A DNA stretch of 64,000 bases from Numida meleagris. Taxonomy: Eukaryota > Chordata > Aves > Galliformes > Numididae. Positions 11,401 through 24,110 of the stretch are shown here, piece after piece. The notes below the pieces were generated by a model. That model was not told the origin of the DNA. It searched no databases and saw only the letters and a program-made list of their open reading frames with translations. The stretch spans positions 6,443,935-6,507,934 of the forward strand of contig NC_034421.1 in NCBI RefSeq assembly GCF_002078875.1. The letters run 5' to 3'. The position numbers were made by a program, and so were the translations under genes. Every line of letters starts with the position of its first letter. The first letter of the stretch is position 1.

Positions 11401-14400
11401 CAGAGCAGCACAAGCAGAAAGACTGTACAGAGACCTGACCAATCTGTTTAGTTTTTCCTTTCCTTCCCTCCCCATCTCTTAAAACACACTGCAAGCCAAG
11501 CCACTGAAAGCAAACAGGCTCACAGTGACAGGAGCCCTAGGTGCCATCCACCAGCCCATTGCATAGGGCCACTAGCCAGTTGAGTGTGGGGATCTAGCTA
11601 ACAAATGCTGTGTTGTCGTGGAGCCTCGCAAGACTGAATCCAATTACGTTGCTGTTGGAAAACAGAGTTAAATGTAAACAGCTGCAAGTTGTGTTTTCTC
11701 CTTCCTTCTGCAGATCTTTTCCATTGTGGTGTTTGGCTCCATTGTGAACGAGTGCTATGTGAACAAGGATGGCACAGACCCTGAGCTGCACTGCATCTTC
11801 AACGAGAATGACAGTGCCTGCAGCTACGGCATTGCCATCGGCATTATTGCCTTCTTTGGATGCATGTTCTTCCTTGTTGTGGACCTCCAGTTCCAGCAGA
11901 TCAGTAGCGTGAAGGACCGCAAACGAGCTGTCCTGCTGGACCTGGGCTTTTCAGGTATGACTTTGGCTTTGCTATGCTTGTCAAGGATACTGCTGGTTCT
12001 GTGGGATGTGCGGGGCCATTGCTGTACCCGCAGCTCCATACTTGAATCCTGCTTTCTTCTCTCAGGGCATGGCACAACTCGTGTCTTAGGGAGAAGGATG
12101 GGTTGTCTTATCCAGCGGTGAACCCAGGGGCGGCAGTGGGGAAGCCAGTGTGTGGCAGCTTGTGTTCAGTGGGGTGTCCTGCTCACCTGTGTTGCTTCTG
12201 AAACTAGGATCAGTGAGGTCACTCAGGGGAGTGATGCTTGGTGGTCACATCTCAGAGGCCATAGGGGACATTTTACCCTCTCACATCTCCTGTTTCAGCC
12301 TCTTAACAAAAGTCACTTCATCAGTTACATCTGGATCTGTTTTCACTTTGTACATGTGTTTCTGCACAAAGCTGAAACGTGCTTCTACAGCAGGAGCTGA
12401 GACACCATTGCTATCCCTCACTGCCTCCAGGGCTGGGGTTTACAAGTAGCTCTGGGTCTCCCAAGGACTCGCATGGATTGTCTGTGCTGTCCCAAGCCCT
12501 TGGCTCAGCCACATGAACAGGAGCTGATGAGCTGTGCGGTGCTGGGAGATACTGTCCTCTGCTTGGCTGCTCTGGGAGTTTTCTGGCTGAGTTTGCAGAT
12601 GATGTTCTCGATTTCAGGCTCTTGTGTTAGCAAAGTCTGAAGGTGATTTATCCAGCACAAGCACAGCTGATGACTCTCTGGTCCCAAATGAAAACATCCG
12701 TCATCGTCAGTCTGTGCTTGCCTGTAGTTAAGGATGTCCTCTCCTTGCTGGAAAGCTCATTTCCATGGTGCTACAGCTCCGGTGTCCAGCCCTTGTGAGA
12801 TGATATTTACAGCCCCTTCCGTGGGGCTTGGTGCCTGCAGCTCTTCAAGTCATATGGAGGGGAAATGTCCACATCCATCTTCTACCTGAATGTGTCTCGG
12901 TGTGAGGCTGTGATCTTCCCCTGCCTTTCACCATGTAACAGCTGCACTCTGCCTTGCCAGGTGTATATGAAATGGGGCCATTTCTGCTTTGTTCCTCTGT
13001 TGCCCTTGTCACACGTCGTGTGCAGTCATGGGGCTCTGCAGCAAGCTGCAGAAGATGGGCTTCTGCCCTGCAGAGCTTCTGTCCCACAGAAGCTGCTCTG
13101 CTCATGCAGACAGGCTTCAGTATTGCACCAAGGCTCTGTCCTGGTAAATCCTCCCCATACACAAATTCCAAACACAGCTGGCCTGCCAGTGCTGACTTTA
13201 TTACTGGGACCAGGGAATCAGTGTGCATACTCTTGAGTGCATTGTGTCACCTGCATGGGTCCTTCCTTCTCCCTTGGTTCTTCCTCTCTGCATGCTTCTT
13301 GGTAGAAAACAGGCAGACCACTTCCAGGTTGCAAAGCAAACCACTTACAGGCAAGTTGTGCTACTGGGAGGGATGTGAGAGTGGCAGCACCCTTCTTCCC
13401 TCAGCTAGGTGCCAGAATCTGCCCTGTGTCTGGCCTTCCCCTGCTACTTGTGCAGGCTTGAATCGAGGGTCTTGGCATGGGACATGGGTATGGAGGGGAC
13501 CTTCCAGCTCCTTGGCTCCAGACCCCATTTTTGCAGCATGTATCCTGCTTCATACCTTAATCAGGCTCCATCCTGGAGCTCTCATTTGCTGATTGAGAGC
13601 TGCACTGCATGTCTCCTCGCACCAGATGGACTCTGCGTTCCCTTCCGCATGCCTGCAGTCCGTGCCTCAGCCTGGATTCCTCTCTCTTGATCATGGGTGG
13701 CCAGAGCTGTGCATGTGGACCTGTTTCTAGCATCCTTACAAAGGCACTCAGACCCCGTTTCTCCTTTCCATCAGTTCTAGAAGCCATCAGCAAATGGCCC
13801 ACATCAGTCAGGAGGATCTGAGCTCCCAAATCGTACCGTGATTCAAGCAGTGGCACCAACTGTTGGTACACACAATACTCAGTGTGCAAAACACCCTTCT
13901 GCTGTGGGTGTTTTCACATTTCAGTGGGAGATCTCAGGGTGGGTTCATGCCCGCTGTATTTTATTCCATTCCTGTTTCTGTGCCTTCACTTTTCTGAAGT
14001 TATAGCTGCCCCAAACCTTCTGTACTGCTGTAGCCTGTAAACCCACTCACACAGAAACTCCAGGCAGTTGGTTGCTTCCAGAAGCAGATCTTGCAGCACA
14101 GATCGAATGCGGGGTTTTGCTGCCATGTGACCCCAAGCAGCCTGGGGCATGCAGCCTGTGGGCTCTGCATGCTCAGAGCCAACCTGTATATACATGGCAG
14201 AGTGCAAACTGAGTGTCATTTGCATTGACTGCCTCTGTGTTAGTCACTAGAGACTTTATCTGTGGACTCTTAGAGCTGCACCCTTCCTCTTTTTTTCCTC
14301 CTGGGCTCTTGATTTCCTCCTACATGTGACTGTTTCATCCTTTCTCTCTGCATGTGATCTCTTCATTACTGTGTGCCTTAATATAAAAGCTGAAAATGCA

Positions 14401-17400
14401 TTTGGGAAATAAGAGGGTGAGGAGCGTGCTAGGGTAAGAGGGAACATTGTGAATCAAGCAGTGAGTGGGTGGGATGAGAGAGAAGAAGGTCACTCCTGTC
14501 CCTTTGCCTGGATTCCCCCAGCACCTGGTGCTGGCTGCACAGAAGCAGAAGAGGCAACTGTTGCCTATGAAGGTCGTGGGAGGAGTTGGTCAAATTGCTA
14601 ACCCACAGCTTCCTTTCGCTTGAAGGAGGGAGGACTTGTACACCAGATCAGTGATGGGTCAGAAGGCTCACACCAACAGCTTGCTGCTCCCACCCCAGCT
14701 GTGCAAGGAGCATTAGCTGCCTGCAGTACAGAGGTTATCCCCACAGTGGGACTGCCCCACGGGGCACTGGGAGCTTTGCCTCTTGCAGCCTGAGTCTACA
14801 GGTAGGTGATGCTGGGTGCAGGCAGGACGGCCACAGTGCTCTGTCAGCGGCACTTGCAACTTTGTCCTCCATCTGCTCCCGTAGATACAGCTGCTCCTGT
14901 AGATATGCGTTGCTTGGAACCGGGTAGTAATTATGGCTGTAATGTATCTTTCCTGGTGTTTGCACTCTGTTGTCTGTAGATCCTAAAACTGTAATTATCT
15001 GTTGGCTCTTACAGCTCTTCCTGGTATTTTCCTTCTCCCTGGTATGCTGGAGGGTGCAGAGCTGCTCCAGTGCATGTTTCCACCAAGAGTCAGGAGCAGT
15101 GCTTGTGGCCACAGTAACCCACTGTCAGCTCAGCCCCTTTCTCTGGTTCTTAAAATCCATGGGTAACAGCCCACACCTCCCAAATGCCCATTTCCACTTG
15201 ATCCTGGAAATACGCTGAAGCTATGGGACATGACAGAGAAATCATGAGACAGTGCCCAGCTGGCACCAGAGCAGCCTGGCTCCTGGGATACGCAGGTGAG
15301 AGGAGGCAGCAGTGATCCCAGGCATGATTCACGGTGTTGGGCACAGTCTCATCACACAGGAGTGCTAACAGAGGGTGAACATGATCACAAATGGAAACTG
15401 GTGCTGGTACAGAACAAAAATAGTTCCTCCTAGAGCTCGCTGGGAAGCCTGATCTCACACACAGGCATGTGTCAGCTTTCCAAATGGCATAAACACTGCC
15501 TTGTACTTCTGGAGGTGCACACAATACCTGACCCTGTCTTGTCCACTGGCAGCAATACTGCATTCCCCTTTTCCCAGGGGCTGCAGAGAACCAGTTTTCT
15601 TCTCAGGAACTCAGCAGAGCTGTCCTGACATCAGGAGGACAGAGGCTTGTCTGCATCATGAAACCTCACTGAGGAGCACGTGGGCAGCAGCAGGAGCAAC
15701 GCCATCCGGGCACTTCCCACCAAAGCACTGAAGGTCTCAGACCTCAGCAGTCAGCACTGGGCAGATCAGCAGCTCCAGTATCTGTATTGCAGAGGAAGTT
15801 GTAAGCTGCAATACCCAGCACAGCCGGTGCACGGTCAGAGATGTGGGTGATGTCATTTTAACTCCTGAAAACCGTTGGAAGATACCATCGACAGATGGGG
15901 TTTAGAGCGCTAGGCGGTGGGGAGTCCCTGTGTCATGGCTGTGGCACAGCGTCAGCTTTGTGACACTGAGGTTCTTCCAAACAAGTCCACTCCCTGTAAA
16001 CCAGCAATACAGCCTAGTCCTGCTGGAGGACCCCACTGCCCCATTGTTCCAGCCCTGGGTAGCCCCACAGGATGCCTCTGAGCATCCGCAGCAGTGCTGC
16101 CAGTTAACCTACAAGGAGCTGCTCTCACATTTCATCTCTGGTCTTTTGTCTTTCCAACACTGCTGTGTCCAGAAATGTGTGGATTTGGAGCAAGAAACTT
16201 CGTCCTGAGTTTTGCTCTGTGGACATGGGAAGTCTCATTTACCGTGGAGGACAAGCGGATCATCCTGAGAGTGAAAATGCGTATGCAGAGGTGGCTTTGG
16301 TAGCAGGCATTAGCCATGTTCTGCAAAAAAAGCTGTTTTGTTAGCCTGGGATTCAGAGGAGGAAAGTATGGGTGATCCTATCTGGAGGGTGTGTTGCTGT
16401 GAGGGCAGATCAAGAGCCTGGCTTGGCTGGGCTGGCCAGAGCATCTGCCCCAGGTCCAGTTGTGTAAGAAAAGGAAACAAGGAGTGTGTTCTCCTAAACT
16501 GCAGTTAGGCACAAATTCTGAATTGAAGGCAAGATGTATGCTAAGCTTTATAAATCTTGCACAGTGTTTGGACACGAGCATGCATTTTTTATCATACTTA
16601 AGAGCTGGTAAGATAAAGAGGGAAAAAGGAAGCTTCTTCCCTCTCCCTGCAGCCAGACTGTGCTATGCCCATGGGGCTGGCAGTGTGGCTGCTCACTCTG
16701 ATGTGCTGTTAATCCCTGGGAAGAGGCTTGTAGCTCAGCATCCCGCTGCTGGGCCTGGATCTCTGCGTGCACATTGGCCAATGTCGGGAGCTTTGTGCCG
16801 GGGATGCTCAGAAAGCTGGAGGCCCTTAAAAGAGCATCATGGAAGGCTCCAGGTTATGCAGCTTCTTTTCCCAGCACTGTAAAGTGTTACTGCTCATTAC
16901 AGTGTGTGCTTGTGGCTAGCTTTGTGACTGTTCTGAGTTCCCTGACATCAGGCACTGCTGTTGGTTGGTGATTGAATTAGAGGAACTGCAGCCGTATCTT
17001 GCTCAGCCAGCTTTGGTTCCAGTAAGAAATTATCACCGGAGCATTTTTGCTCGGTCCCTGGAGCGCAGCGAGGCTGGGAGCAGGCACACAGCCCCCTCCA
17101 CTTGCTGAGCAGCTGTGCAGTGTCTAAAGGTTGTGCTGTCCCTGCAGGGCTTAAGGTCAAGGTATGGTTTAGGTGAGCTAAACTGAAGGTAGGCAACAGA
17201 CAGGATGACGCTACAAAGTTTCCTCCAGTTCAGTTTTTTCAGCAATTGTAAATTCACCTCTTTCAAAATAGCTCTGCTTGGGCCACACCACAGGACAAGG
17301 CACCCAGGATCACTGTTGCTGTTTGAATGTCTTGGTGGCAGTGTTCGTGCATCAGCACCCAGAACTCTGGGGTCCTTGCAGCAGAGGAGGTGGTGGCAGT

Positions 17401-19295
17401 ATCAGCACTGACTAGCTCTGTTCTCCTCCAGGTTTCTTGTCCTTCCTGTGGTTTGTAGCCTTCTGCTTCCTAGCAAACCAGTGGCAGCGGACAACGATGA
17501 GCAAAGGGGCTTCGCAAGGAGCAGATGCTGCCCGAGCAGCAATTGCCTTCTCTTTCTTCTCCATCATCGTCTGGGTGAGTTCAGCTTCTGAACATTTCAG
17601 GGGCCCTACCTCTAGGGACCTGCAGCTCTTTATGTAGGGGTACAGCTCTACACCCAGGGCGTTATGGTACAGCTGCTGCCTGCCACTGTGGTGGTGAGGG
17701 TCCAAGCACCGCGTGGAGCAGATACCTGTCCCCAGAGCTGGGCTTTGTGCCTGTGGATATCCACAGGGCACGGATTTAATGTTTGCAGAAGAAATGACCC
17801 AACTGAGAGCTAGACTGGGGAGAGGAGAAATGAAACCTACTATGGGCTCAGCACTGAGCTGAATGAGGAATCTGGGGCACAGTTTGGGGAAGTGAATCCT
17901 GGTGAGTGGTGAAGGGCTGTACTGAAGAAACCTGCAGTCCATCCTTCTCCCTCTGCAGGGAGCTGAAACTGTGGTTTCTTACCCAGGAAGCCCCAGTTCC
18001 AATCCCCTCTTCCTGGGAACTTCCAAACTTCTCCTTCTCCTGCAGCTGGCAAGTTGCATTTCTATCGAAAACATATTGCTGCCCACGTGCTACCCTCATT
18101 TCAGACCCCAGGGAGCAGCTTGGTTTGAAGGAAATGAGTCCCCAGGAGCAGTACACCATGACGAGCCTGTCTCATAGGGTTGTGGGGGATTTTGGCAGCC
18201 CCTAGGGGAAGTCAGACTCGCTGGTCTGCTGCTTTCCCCAGGAGAGGTGCAAAATGCTGCAGCAAATGCATGAGATCCATTGCAGACAGTTGCTAGACCA
18301 GGCCTGTGCACAGCAGTGCCTGCAGCTCTTGGGCTCAGTGCTGCCCTGATACCAGGGCCAGGGAAGTTATGTTGGGTCAGGGAAGATGCCAGAGGGCCAT
18401 GAGTGGAGAGCAGGGGAGCACCTGGGGGGCTTACAGGGAGGACTGGGGGGATGCCAGTCTGGATGTCTCTGGGCAGTTTTTTTTATCCTGAGTCTGTCAT
18501 TTATAAACTAATTGAATTGTTAATGAAAGCTCTTGAAATAAAGGCGAGTGCAGGGCGCTCACAGCTCTGCTGCTTGTATTTCCCACAATTTGCGACCTGA
18601 ATACTTGCAACCTGGGAGAGGGTGAAGGAGTCTCCACAGGACTGACCTATTTCACTGGCCTGGGACAACTTCCACTCCCTGCAGTGGTGGGTTTGATGGT
18701 GCCAGTCTGTTGATGACAGGGGGAACCTGATCTGAACACAGCGTGGGCTTTGGTTTTGCGTGGGGAAAGCTCTTAGGTCCCCACGGAAGGTTTTGCTTTG
18801 CAGGGTGAATACGAGCAGTGTGGGGAGGCTGCAGGGCAAGCCCCTCCGTGAGGCCACTTCTGTGATTTGGGAGGCACGGAGGGTGGAAAAGGATGACAGA
18901 GGGAAGCACAGAGCGCTGGTGCAAGGTGTTGCGGTGTGGCACAGCGGTGCATGGCGGTGCAGCGCCAGTGTGCCCTGCACACCTGGCTCCTTGTGGGCCA
19001 GTGGTTTCTATGGCTGTGGAGGAGCAGGGGGCAGCCGTCACCCGCAGTGCTTGGCGCTCCCCCCAAACCTCTTCATCCCTTGCAGGTCGCGCTGGCGCTG
19101 AAGGCGCTGCAGCGGTACCGCCTGGGCACCGACATGTCGCTCTTCGCCACCGACCAGTTCGCCACCGACCCCAACGCCGCGTACCCCGGCTACCCCACCG
19201 GCAGTGGCATCGAGAGCACAGAGACCTACCAGAGTCCCCCGTTCACCGAGACCTCGGATGCCAACCCGAAAGGTTACCAAGTGCCAGCATACTGA
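2313..19295 (+). CDS. SYNGR3: Synaptogyrin-3, complete, 4 coding exons
   Basis: Joined exons 2313-2411, 11714-11954, 17432-17574 and 19086-19295 encode 230 aa, against 229 aa in human. Synaptogyrin-3 is a tetraspan MARVEL-family protein of synaptic vesicles, linked in mammals to the dopamine transporter. The N-terminus (MEGASFGAGRAGGAVDP) and the C-terminus (TETYQSPPFTETSDANPKG followed by YQVPAY) identify the SYNGR3 paralogue rather than SYNGR1 or 2. Four hydrophobic segments lie at about residues 28-48, 71-92, 114-131 and 147-168. Family hallmarks are QISSVKDRKRAVLLDLGFSG before TM3, FLANQWQ after it and DAARAAIAFSFFS in TM4. The cytosolic tail is Tyr/Pro rich. Codon phases 0, 1 and 0 join cleanly at GT-AG introns. 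The ATG is the first in the CpG island and begins the conserved N-terminus. Transcription converges on ZNF598. Confidence 0.97.
2412..11713 (+). other. SYNGR3: SYNGR3 intron 1 (9.3 kb)
   Basis: Bounded by a GTAAGG donor and a TTCTGCAG acceptor. It contains one antisense CR1 fragment (about 4537-5035). The rest is unique sequence without convincing exons. An AT-rich block at about 9450-9660 stands out from the surrounding GC-balanced intron and could be regulatory. Confidence 0.8.
4537..5035 (-). mobile_element. CR1 LINE 3' fragment, 5'-truncated
   Basis: Read on the minus strand, this ends in the CR1 3' terminus (GGTCCCTTCCAACCCAACCA then TTCTGTGATTCTATAAT). It translates to the end of CR1 ORF2 (KAQCKVLHLGWGNP and VLVDKKLDMIQQ), with a stop-free 133-codon frame at 4570-4971. 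It is 5' truncated, as most avian CR1 copies are. It lies in SYNGR3 intron 1, antisense to the gene. The 5' boundary is approximate. Confidence 0.9.
11714..11954 (+). CDS. SYNGR3: SYNGR3 coding exon 2 (residues 34-113, part of 114)
   Basis: Acceptor TTCTGCAG before 11714 and donor GTATGA at 11955, ending in phase 1. It encodes the rest of TM1, the first lumenal loop (with Cys residues), TM2 and the conserved QISSVKDRKRAVLLDLGFSG segment. Confidence 0.96.
11955..17431 (+). other. SYNGR3: SYNGR3 intron 2
   Basis: 5.5 kb between a GTATGA donor and a CTCCTCCAG acceptor. I see no repeats, RNA genes or coding exons in it. Scattered open frames lack domain similarity. Confidence 0.8.
17432..17574 (+). 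CDS. SYNGR3: SYNGR3 coding exon 3 (part of 114, residues 115-161)
   Basis: Acceptor TCCTCCAG before 17432 and donor GTGAGT at 17575. The first two bases complete a Gly codon with exon 2. It encodes TM3 (FLSFLWFVAFCFLANQWQ), the second cytosol-lumen loop and most of TM4 (AARAAIAFSFFSIIVW). Confidence 0.96.
17575..19085 (+). other. SYNGR3: SYNGR3 intron 3
   Basis: 1.5 kb between a GTGAGT donor and a CCCTTGCAG acceptor. Nothing else is recognised in it. Confidence 0.8.
19086..19295 (+). CDS. SYNGR3: SYNGR3 coding exon 4 (residues 162-230 and stop)
   Basis: Acceptor CCTTGCAG before 19086; TGA stop at 19293-19295. It encodes the end of TM4 and the C-terminal cytosolic tail, with ALKALQRYRLGTDMSLFAT, the Tyr/Gly-rich YPGYPTGSG stretch and the SYNGR3-specific ending in YQVPAY. 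Confidence 0.97.
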   Translation, partial: VALALKALQRYRLGTDMSLFATDQFATDPNAAYPGYPTGSGIESTETYQSPPFTETSDANPKGYQVPAY

Positions 19296-21550
19296 GGGAG
19301 GAGGGCGCGCGGCCGTGTACAAATAGACCGAGTCCTATGGTGCAGTACAGTTAACCGGTTGATTGCAAATGTATTCAGTACCATTTCCTTAATGTGGCAA
19401 GTCAGTGCTGGGTTCCTTACTATTAGCTAGTTGTGCAGTGAATTCTGTACAGTGGTATTGGTTCTTGTCTTACCTGTCCAAGGGTTTTATAAAAGCAGTG
19501 TTCCCTCTAAGTCGGAAGAAAGAAGGTCGCTACTCCACGTGGCAGAAGATAACTCAGTACCTTCTCCGAGGCTTGTTTTAACACCGCTGGGCACTAGGTG
19601 CCACAGAGTGCCCGGGAAAGCCAAAAATACCTTTTCCTGCTAGAAAACACAGTAGCTGATGAGTTGTTTATCTCGTTCTTCCAGAGCTAACACAGATGTG
19701 GTCTCGTTGCAGCAAGGAGGGCTGAAGCTGGGGCGGTCAGCCCTGGGCTGGTCCTGCTGCTGGCAGAGCTTTCATGTACAGCACAGAGAGCAGAGGCCAT
19801 GGAAAGTGCCAAATTTACAAAGAAATAAGTGGTGTCTGTGTTACTTTTATTTGTATATATTTATTGTACAAAAAACCACGACCAAACAGGTGTTTCAAAC
19901 ATAGTTCAGGGTGCAGGGGGCATGGGGGCACAGAAGTTTGGGTTTTTTGTTGAATATCCAAACTGCTTCTATGCTTCCACGCGGTTCTGGTTGAGAATAC
20001 AGAAAGTTGTGTTTGAAACTTGCTTTGGAAAAGAATTCAGCAATAGTTGTCTGCTAATTAGAAATAGGCTTTTATCAGTGGAAAATAGGGCGTGTTACAG
20101 TTCCACTTCGTTGTGGAGTTGTTGAAGTTTGCAAATTTACAGATAGTTCTGATTGGCAACACTGAACTCTTGCTCACTCTCAGACCCAGAGCTGCCAACA
20201 CAAAAGGTGTGGGTGCCTCAGTGACTCAAATTCTAAGTCAATTAGGAAGCAGATTGTAACTTGTGGTTTTTCTGCTGGGAGCAGCCACCATCTGCCGTAA
20301 TTGCAGCAAAATCCTCAGGTGTAAACGTTTGTGTTGCACTGCAGTCCCTGGCGGTGTGGAATTCAAAGGGAGCACCGAAGGGACTCGATGGGCTTTGAAA
20401 TCTGTTGTGGGGGTGCACGTGGCACACGTTTGCCAATAGTGGGAGAACAGAGCGAATGATAAATGACTGAGGAGGAGACTGAGTTCGGTTTCCAACAGAA
20501 TTACAGCCTTGTTAATACCAGATTGATCTGAAAAATGCAGCAGATGCTCATCAGCAGCTGACCTGCTGGGTGTGCGGTGGCTGTGAGCAGAGCTGGGTGC
20601 TGCTGAGGGCAGAGCACGGTGGCTGAGCTGTGGGCCTGTCTGGGGTAGAGTCCCCCCCAGCTCACCCGGCTGCAGGGATCCTTCACTGCGCTGTTGTCGC
20701 TGGCAGAGCTGTGTGTTGCCTTCTGACCTCACAAGCAATAGATAAAGGACTGCCCCAGCTGTTCTTGTAGCAAAAAATCCAGCGGTTTTTTGTCATCATC
20801 GTTAGCACAGCTCATTTCTGCTGCTAAATTGCAAATAAATGCGTTAATTAATAAGCAGCAAAACTCATCACAGGCAGTCATTATCAGTGACAAAATGCAT
20901 AACTTGAATACCCCACTATTTAGGTCAGATTAAAACTTGCATTCACAGTGAGCGCTGGCTTTCCTGGATCCGGATCTGCCAGCGCTGCCAGAGCTGTGCA
21001 TTTCCCAACTCTGATGCTTCTCCTGCAGAGCTGCAGAGCCCTGCCCTCTGTGTGTAGTGACACAGGGACCTGACATCCCTTACAGCTTTTCCTTGCAGTG
21101 ACAGCACTGGGTGCTCCACAACTTCCCCCCAGTACCTTTGCGTCCACTCTGAGGTCTGAACTCAGTGTTAGGAAGAGCTCAGCCCCGCTGCCGGCGTGGC
21201 TGCTCCCTGCAGCAGCAGGAGGATGCTGCACTGCTGATGGAGGAGGCTCCTGGAACTGATGCAAGAAGCAAGAAAGGTGCCCTGGGGGTGTCTGCAATCG
21301 GCCTGTGCTGGTTGAGGTAGGTGAGCAGTGAGAAATTTGTGCACTGAGTGGGGACACCCAAACTCCCGTACAATATAAGCCTAAGTTAATTCTCTGACCC
21401 TTGTGATTTTTCTAGAGCCAGTCTTGCTGAAAAAAAAAGGGCAAAAGATTTTAATACAGGGTACAGTAGAACTGTAGCAATATTTTCCTTAGAGGGAACA
21501 CTGAAATTTTAGCAGCACAAACAGTACTTGTGTTAATATTTTAGCAAAAT

Positions 21551-21582
21551 TATAATCAATTTAAATGTTTAAATTGATTGTA
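21551..21582 (+). other. Near-perfect hairpin in SYNGR3 3' UTR
   Basis: Left arm AATCAATTTAAA (21554-21565) and right arm TTTAAATTGATT (21568-21579) are exact reverse complements with only TG between them. In RNA the stem extends outward through a U-G pair plus two more pairs (21551-21553 with 21580-21582). The loop would open to four bases, ATGT. Confidence 0.75.
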
Positions 21583-24060
21583 TGTGAGATAATGTTTGTT
21601 CGGTACATTGTATTTTTTCTAACTATATAACTGTTCCAGAGTTTCCTTGTAACCGTAAAGAACTAAAGTTCTGTCTGACTGCGAGAAGTGTCCTGATCAG
21701 TGGTGTAAACGTGCTGAATATTACAACATCTGAATGTACGCACCCCAGGCCTACATTGCATTTCTTTTCTTTCCACCCCTCCCACCCAGCGGCTGTGGGA
21801 CATGGACGCACACCCCCACACACCCCCACGCCGTCACTGGCCTAGGAGCAGCCACCGTGGCTTGGGGACGACAGCAGCACAACTGTGACTTCATCCCCAG
21901 GCTGAGCACCGCTGTTCTTCTCAAGGTCAGCTTCTTCTGACAGTCGTTGCTCCCCAGAATTCATTACTGCGTTTAAATTCCGCTTGGCGCTGTGAGTGTG
22001 CGAGGACCTGGATGTGCTGTACTCAGCAGGAGAGGAGGAAGGGGCTTGGGAGCCCACGTTTCCTGGCAGGGGTGAGGCAGAGCAGGTGCTGCTCCATGGA
22101 GCTGAGAAGGGTATCCGTGGTCCGGCCACGCCGACACCACTGGAGGAACCTCCCCGTGCTCCGGGTGCTGCTGGGGCAGGCAGGAAGCCCGCAGGCATCC
22201 CTGAGTTGGTGCAGTTTTTGCAGGCAGCAGTGATGAGGTCACCACAGTCACTCCTCAGTCTGCGTCAGGGTGGGAAAAAATGTAATTAACGTGGCACTGC
22301 GGCACCTAAGATACTCGTGCCTTGGAAACAGCAGTTATCCACCTTGAAAGCTAAACATTTTCTGGTTTGTTGGTGACTGTTGCTGTGTAACTCCCCATCC
22401 CCCAGTGACAGCACAGGCCGGTAGCCCACAGGGCCCCGCCGAATTAAAAAGTTAATTAAAGGAAGCGTGAGACACCAGCCCTCTCCCTGGCCATGGTGAC
22501 ACACGCCTACTCCAAGCACTCTGCGAGGCCCTGCAGTGCTCCCGGTCTGCTCTGTGTTACCGGTGCCATCTGTTAACTGTTGTAGCACCTTCCTGGTGCT
22601 GCTGAGGGCTCGGTCAGACTGTGTGTACAGGGGCAGGCTGAAACAGCACGGCCTCACGGGCTCATGGTCAGAGAATGACTGGATCCCTCCATTATCTCAT
22701 GTGACGTTCAGTCTTACCATCACTCTTCATACTCACCATGGTACAGTGGACACTAGGGGCTTTCCTTGTAACCCTCCAGACCGTGCCAGCATTTTGCTGC
22801 CAATCCATGCCTTGCTGGCTGCTACCCCCATGCTGCTCTCAGAGGCTGTTGCAGAGCCCTCCAGAAGCCTGGCAGCTGATGGGCTGCCCTCAGCCTCGCG
22901 TGCTGACAGCTCCTGTGTAGCATCAGAGCTGAATTTGGGCGTAAAGAATAGACCGTGAACAAGCCTGTAGCTTTCTGTCCTGGAGATTTATTCTGCCAGA
23001 TCCTCGTGCTCCAGGAGTTTCTCTTGGGACAACACGGGTATTGCTCAGCATTGAAGTTAACCACGTTATGGGTGTTTTTTTTTTTCCCATGAACTTATAT
23101 TTAATATAAGCACATTAGAAGAGGATTTGAAATAAATATATTAATTGGAAATAGCTTCTGGCATCTTAAGCTATTCCTAGCAAGGTGGAAGCTTTGCTTA
23201 ACCAACACTTAGTAAAAACATCTCCCCAAAACCACGCTTCACGATCTCCTGCAGTTTAACCACGTCCACTAGCAGTTGGATTTGACTTGCTGTTTTGCTG
23301 AGGCACTTAGTGAGATGAGTTTCCCATGGGGCAAATTGCAGGTAGCGCACAGCAGCGCTGAGTTCATGCTACAACAGTGAGAGCTGTGGCATTTCTCTAC
23401 TTTTTCCATCGGCCGCTCTTTACTGGGAGTTATCCCTCCCCTTCTCTGCAGCACTGTCCCATTCCCACCACTCACATCTGCTGCAGAATAGAATTAAACC
23501 AACTGCGATCACTGTATACTCATTAGTAAAAGCATAGAATCAATATTCCTCTCTCTAAAAGCTGTGTATATTTGCAGACTTCCTTTCAGCCTTCTGTTTT
23601 CCTGGGGAGAGCAGACCAGTCCAGTTCCACTCTGTTTTATTCACAGTGCTTTTCTAGATTGCATTTAGAAGCTGTGTCAACCTCCCGCCCCCCTGCGAGG
23701 CTCAGACACGGCCTTCACTGTACCGACTTGAAACCCAAGTTCAGCTGCCTGTATTTTGTTGCAATACGCATTTAAACCTCAGATTCTGTACGAGTTTTAA
23801 TAACAAACCGATACCAAATGTGGTTTGCAAATTTCAGTTTTTTTTGCAGATACCTCTGTATAAGCAGACCGCTTCCACGAGTTGCAGTTGTCACTAACCT
23901 TACGTGGATTGTAGTATAAAGTGGACTGTGTATGGAAATAAGTTAAAAATGTTTACAACTTTTGTATATATATATATAAATATATAAAAAAATATCTTTT
24001 GAGAGAGCAATCTGTGACGATGTATTTTCAGTGTCTGTGTACCAACTGCAACTTATTTTC

Positions 24061-24066
24061 AATAAA
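24061..24066 (+). terminator. SYNGR3: Distal poly(A) signal, SYNGR3 side
   Basis: AATAAA follows a strongly AT-rich 3' UTR-like stretch and precedes a T-rich region. Cleavage would be expected about 10-30 bases later, at roughly 24076-24096. Confidence 0.6.
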
Positions 24067-24110
24067 GAGTTTAAAATGAATAGAAGGAGCCTGAACAGAT
24101 TTGGTAATGC

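Larger units (their letters stand above)
19296..24085 (+). other. SYNGR3: SYNGR3 3' UTR (probable, long)
   Basis: After the stop, the sequence to about 24085 has no splice-compatible coding content and becomes increasingly AT rich, with T-rich and ATATAT runs. The distal AATAAA at 24061-24066 is a good end point. Earlier hexamers that could give shorter isoforms are AATAAA at 20834 and 23131 and ATTAAA at 20929. A strong hairpin sits at 21551-21582. The exact end is inferred. Confidence 0.55.

Noticed and set aside
22536..22958. 140-codon plus-strand frame in the SYNGR3 3' UTR
   Set aside because: It has no recognisable domain or splice context and lies after a complete gene. A frame of this length is expected by chance.
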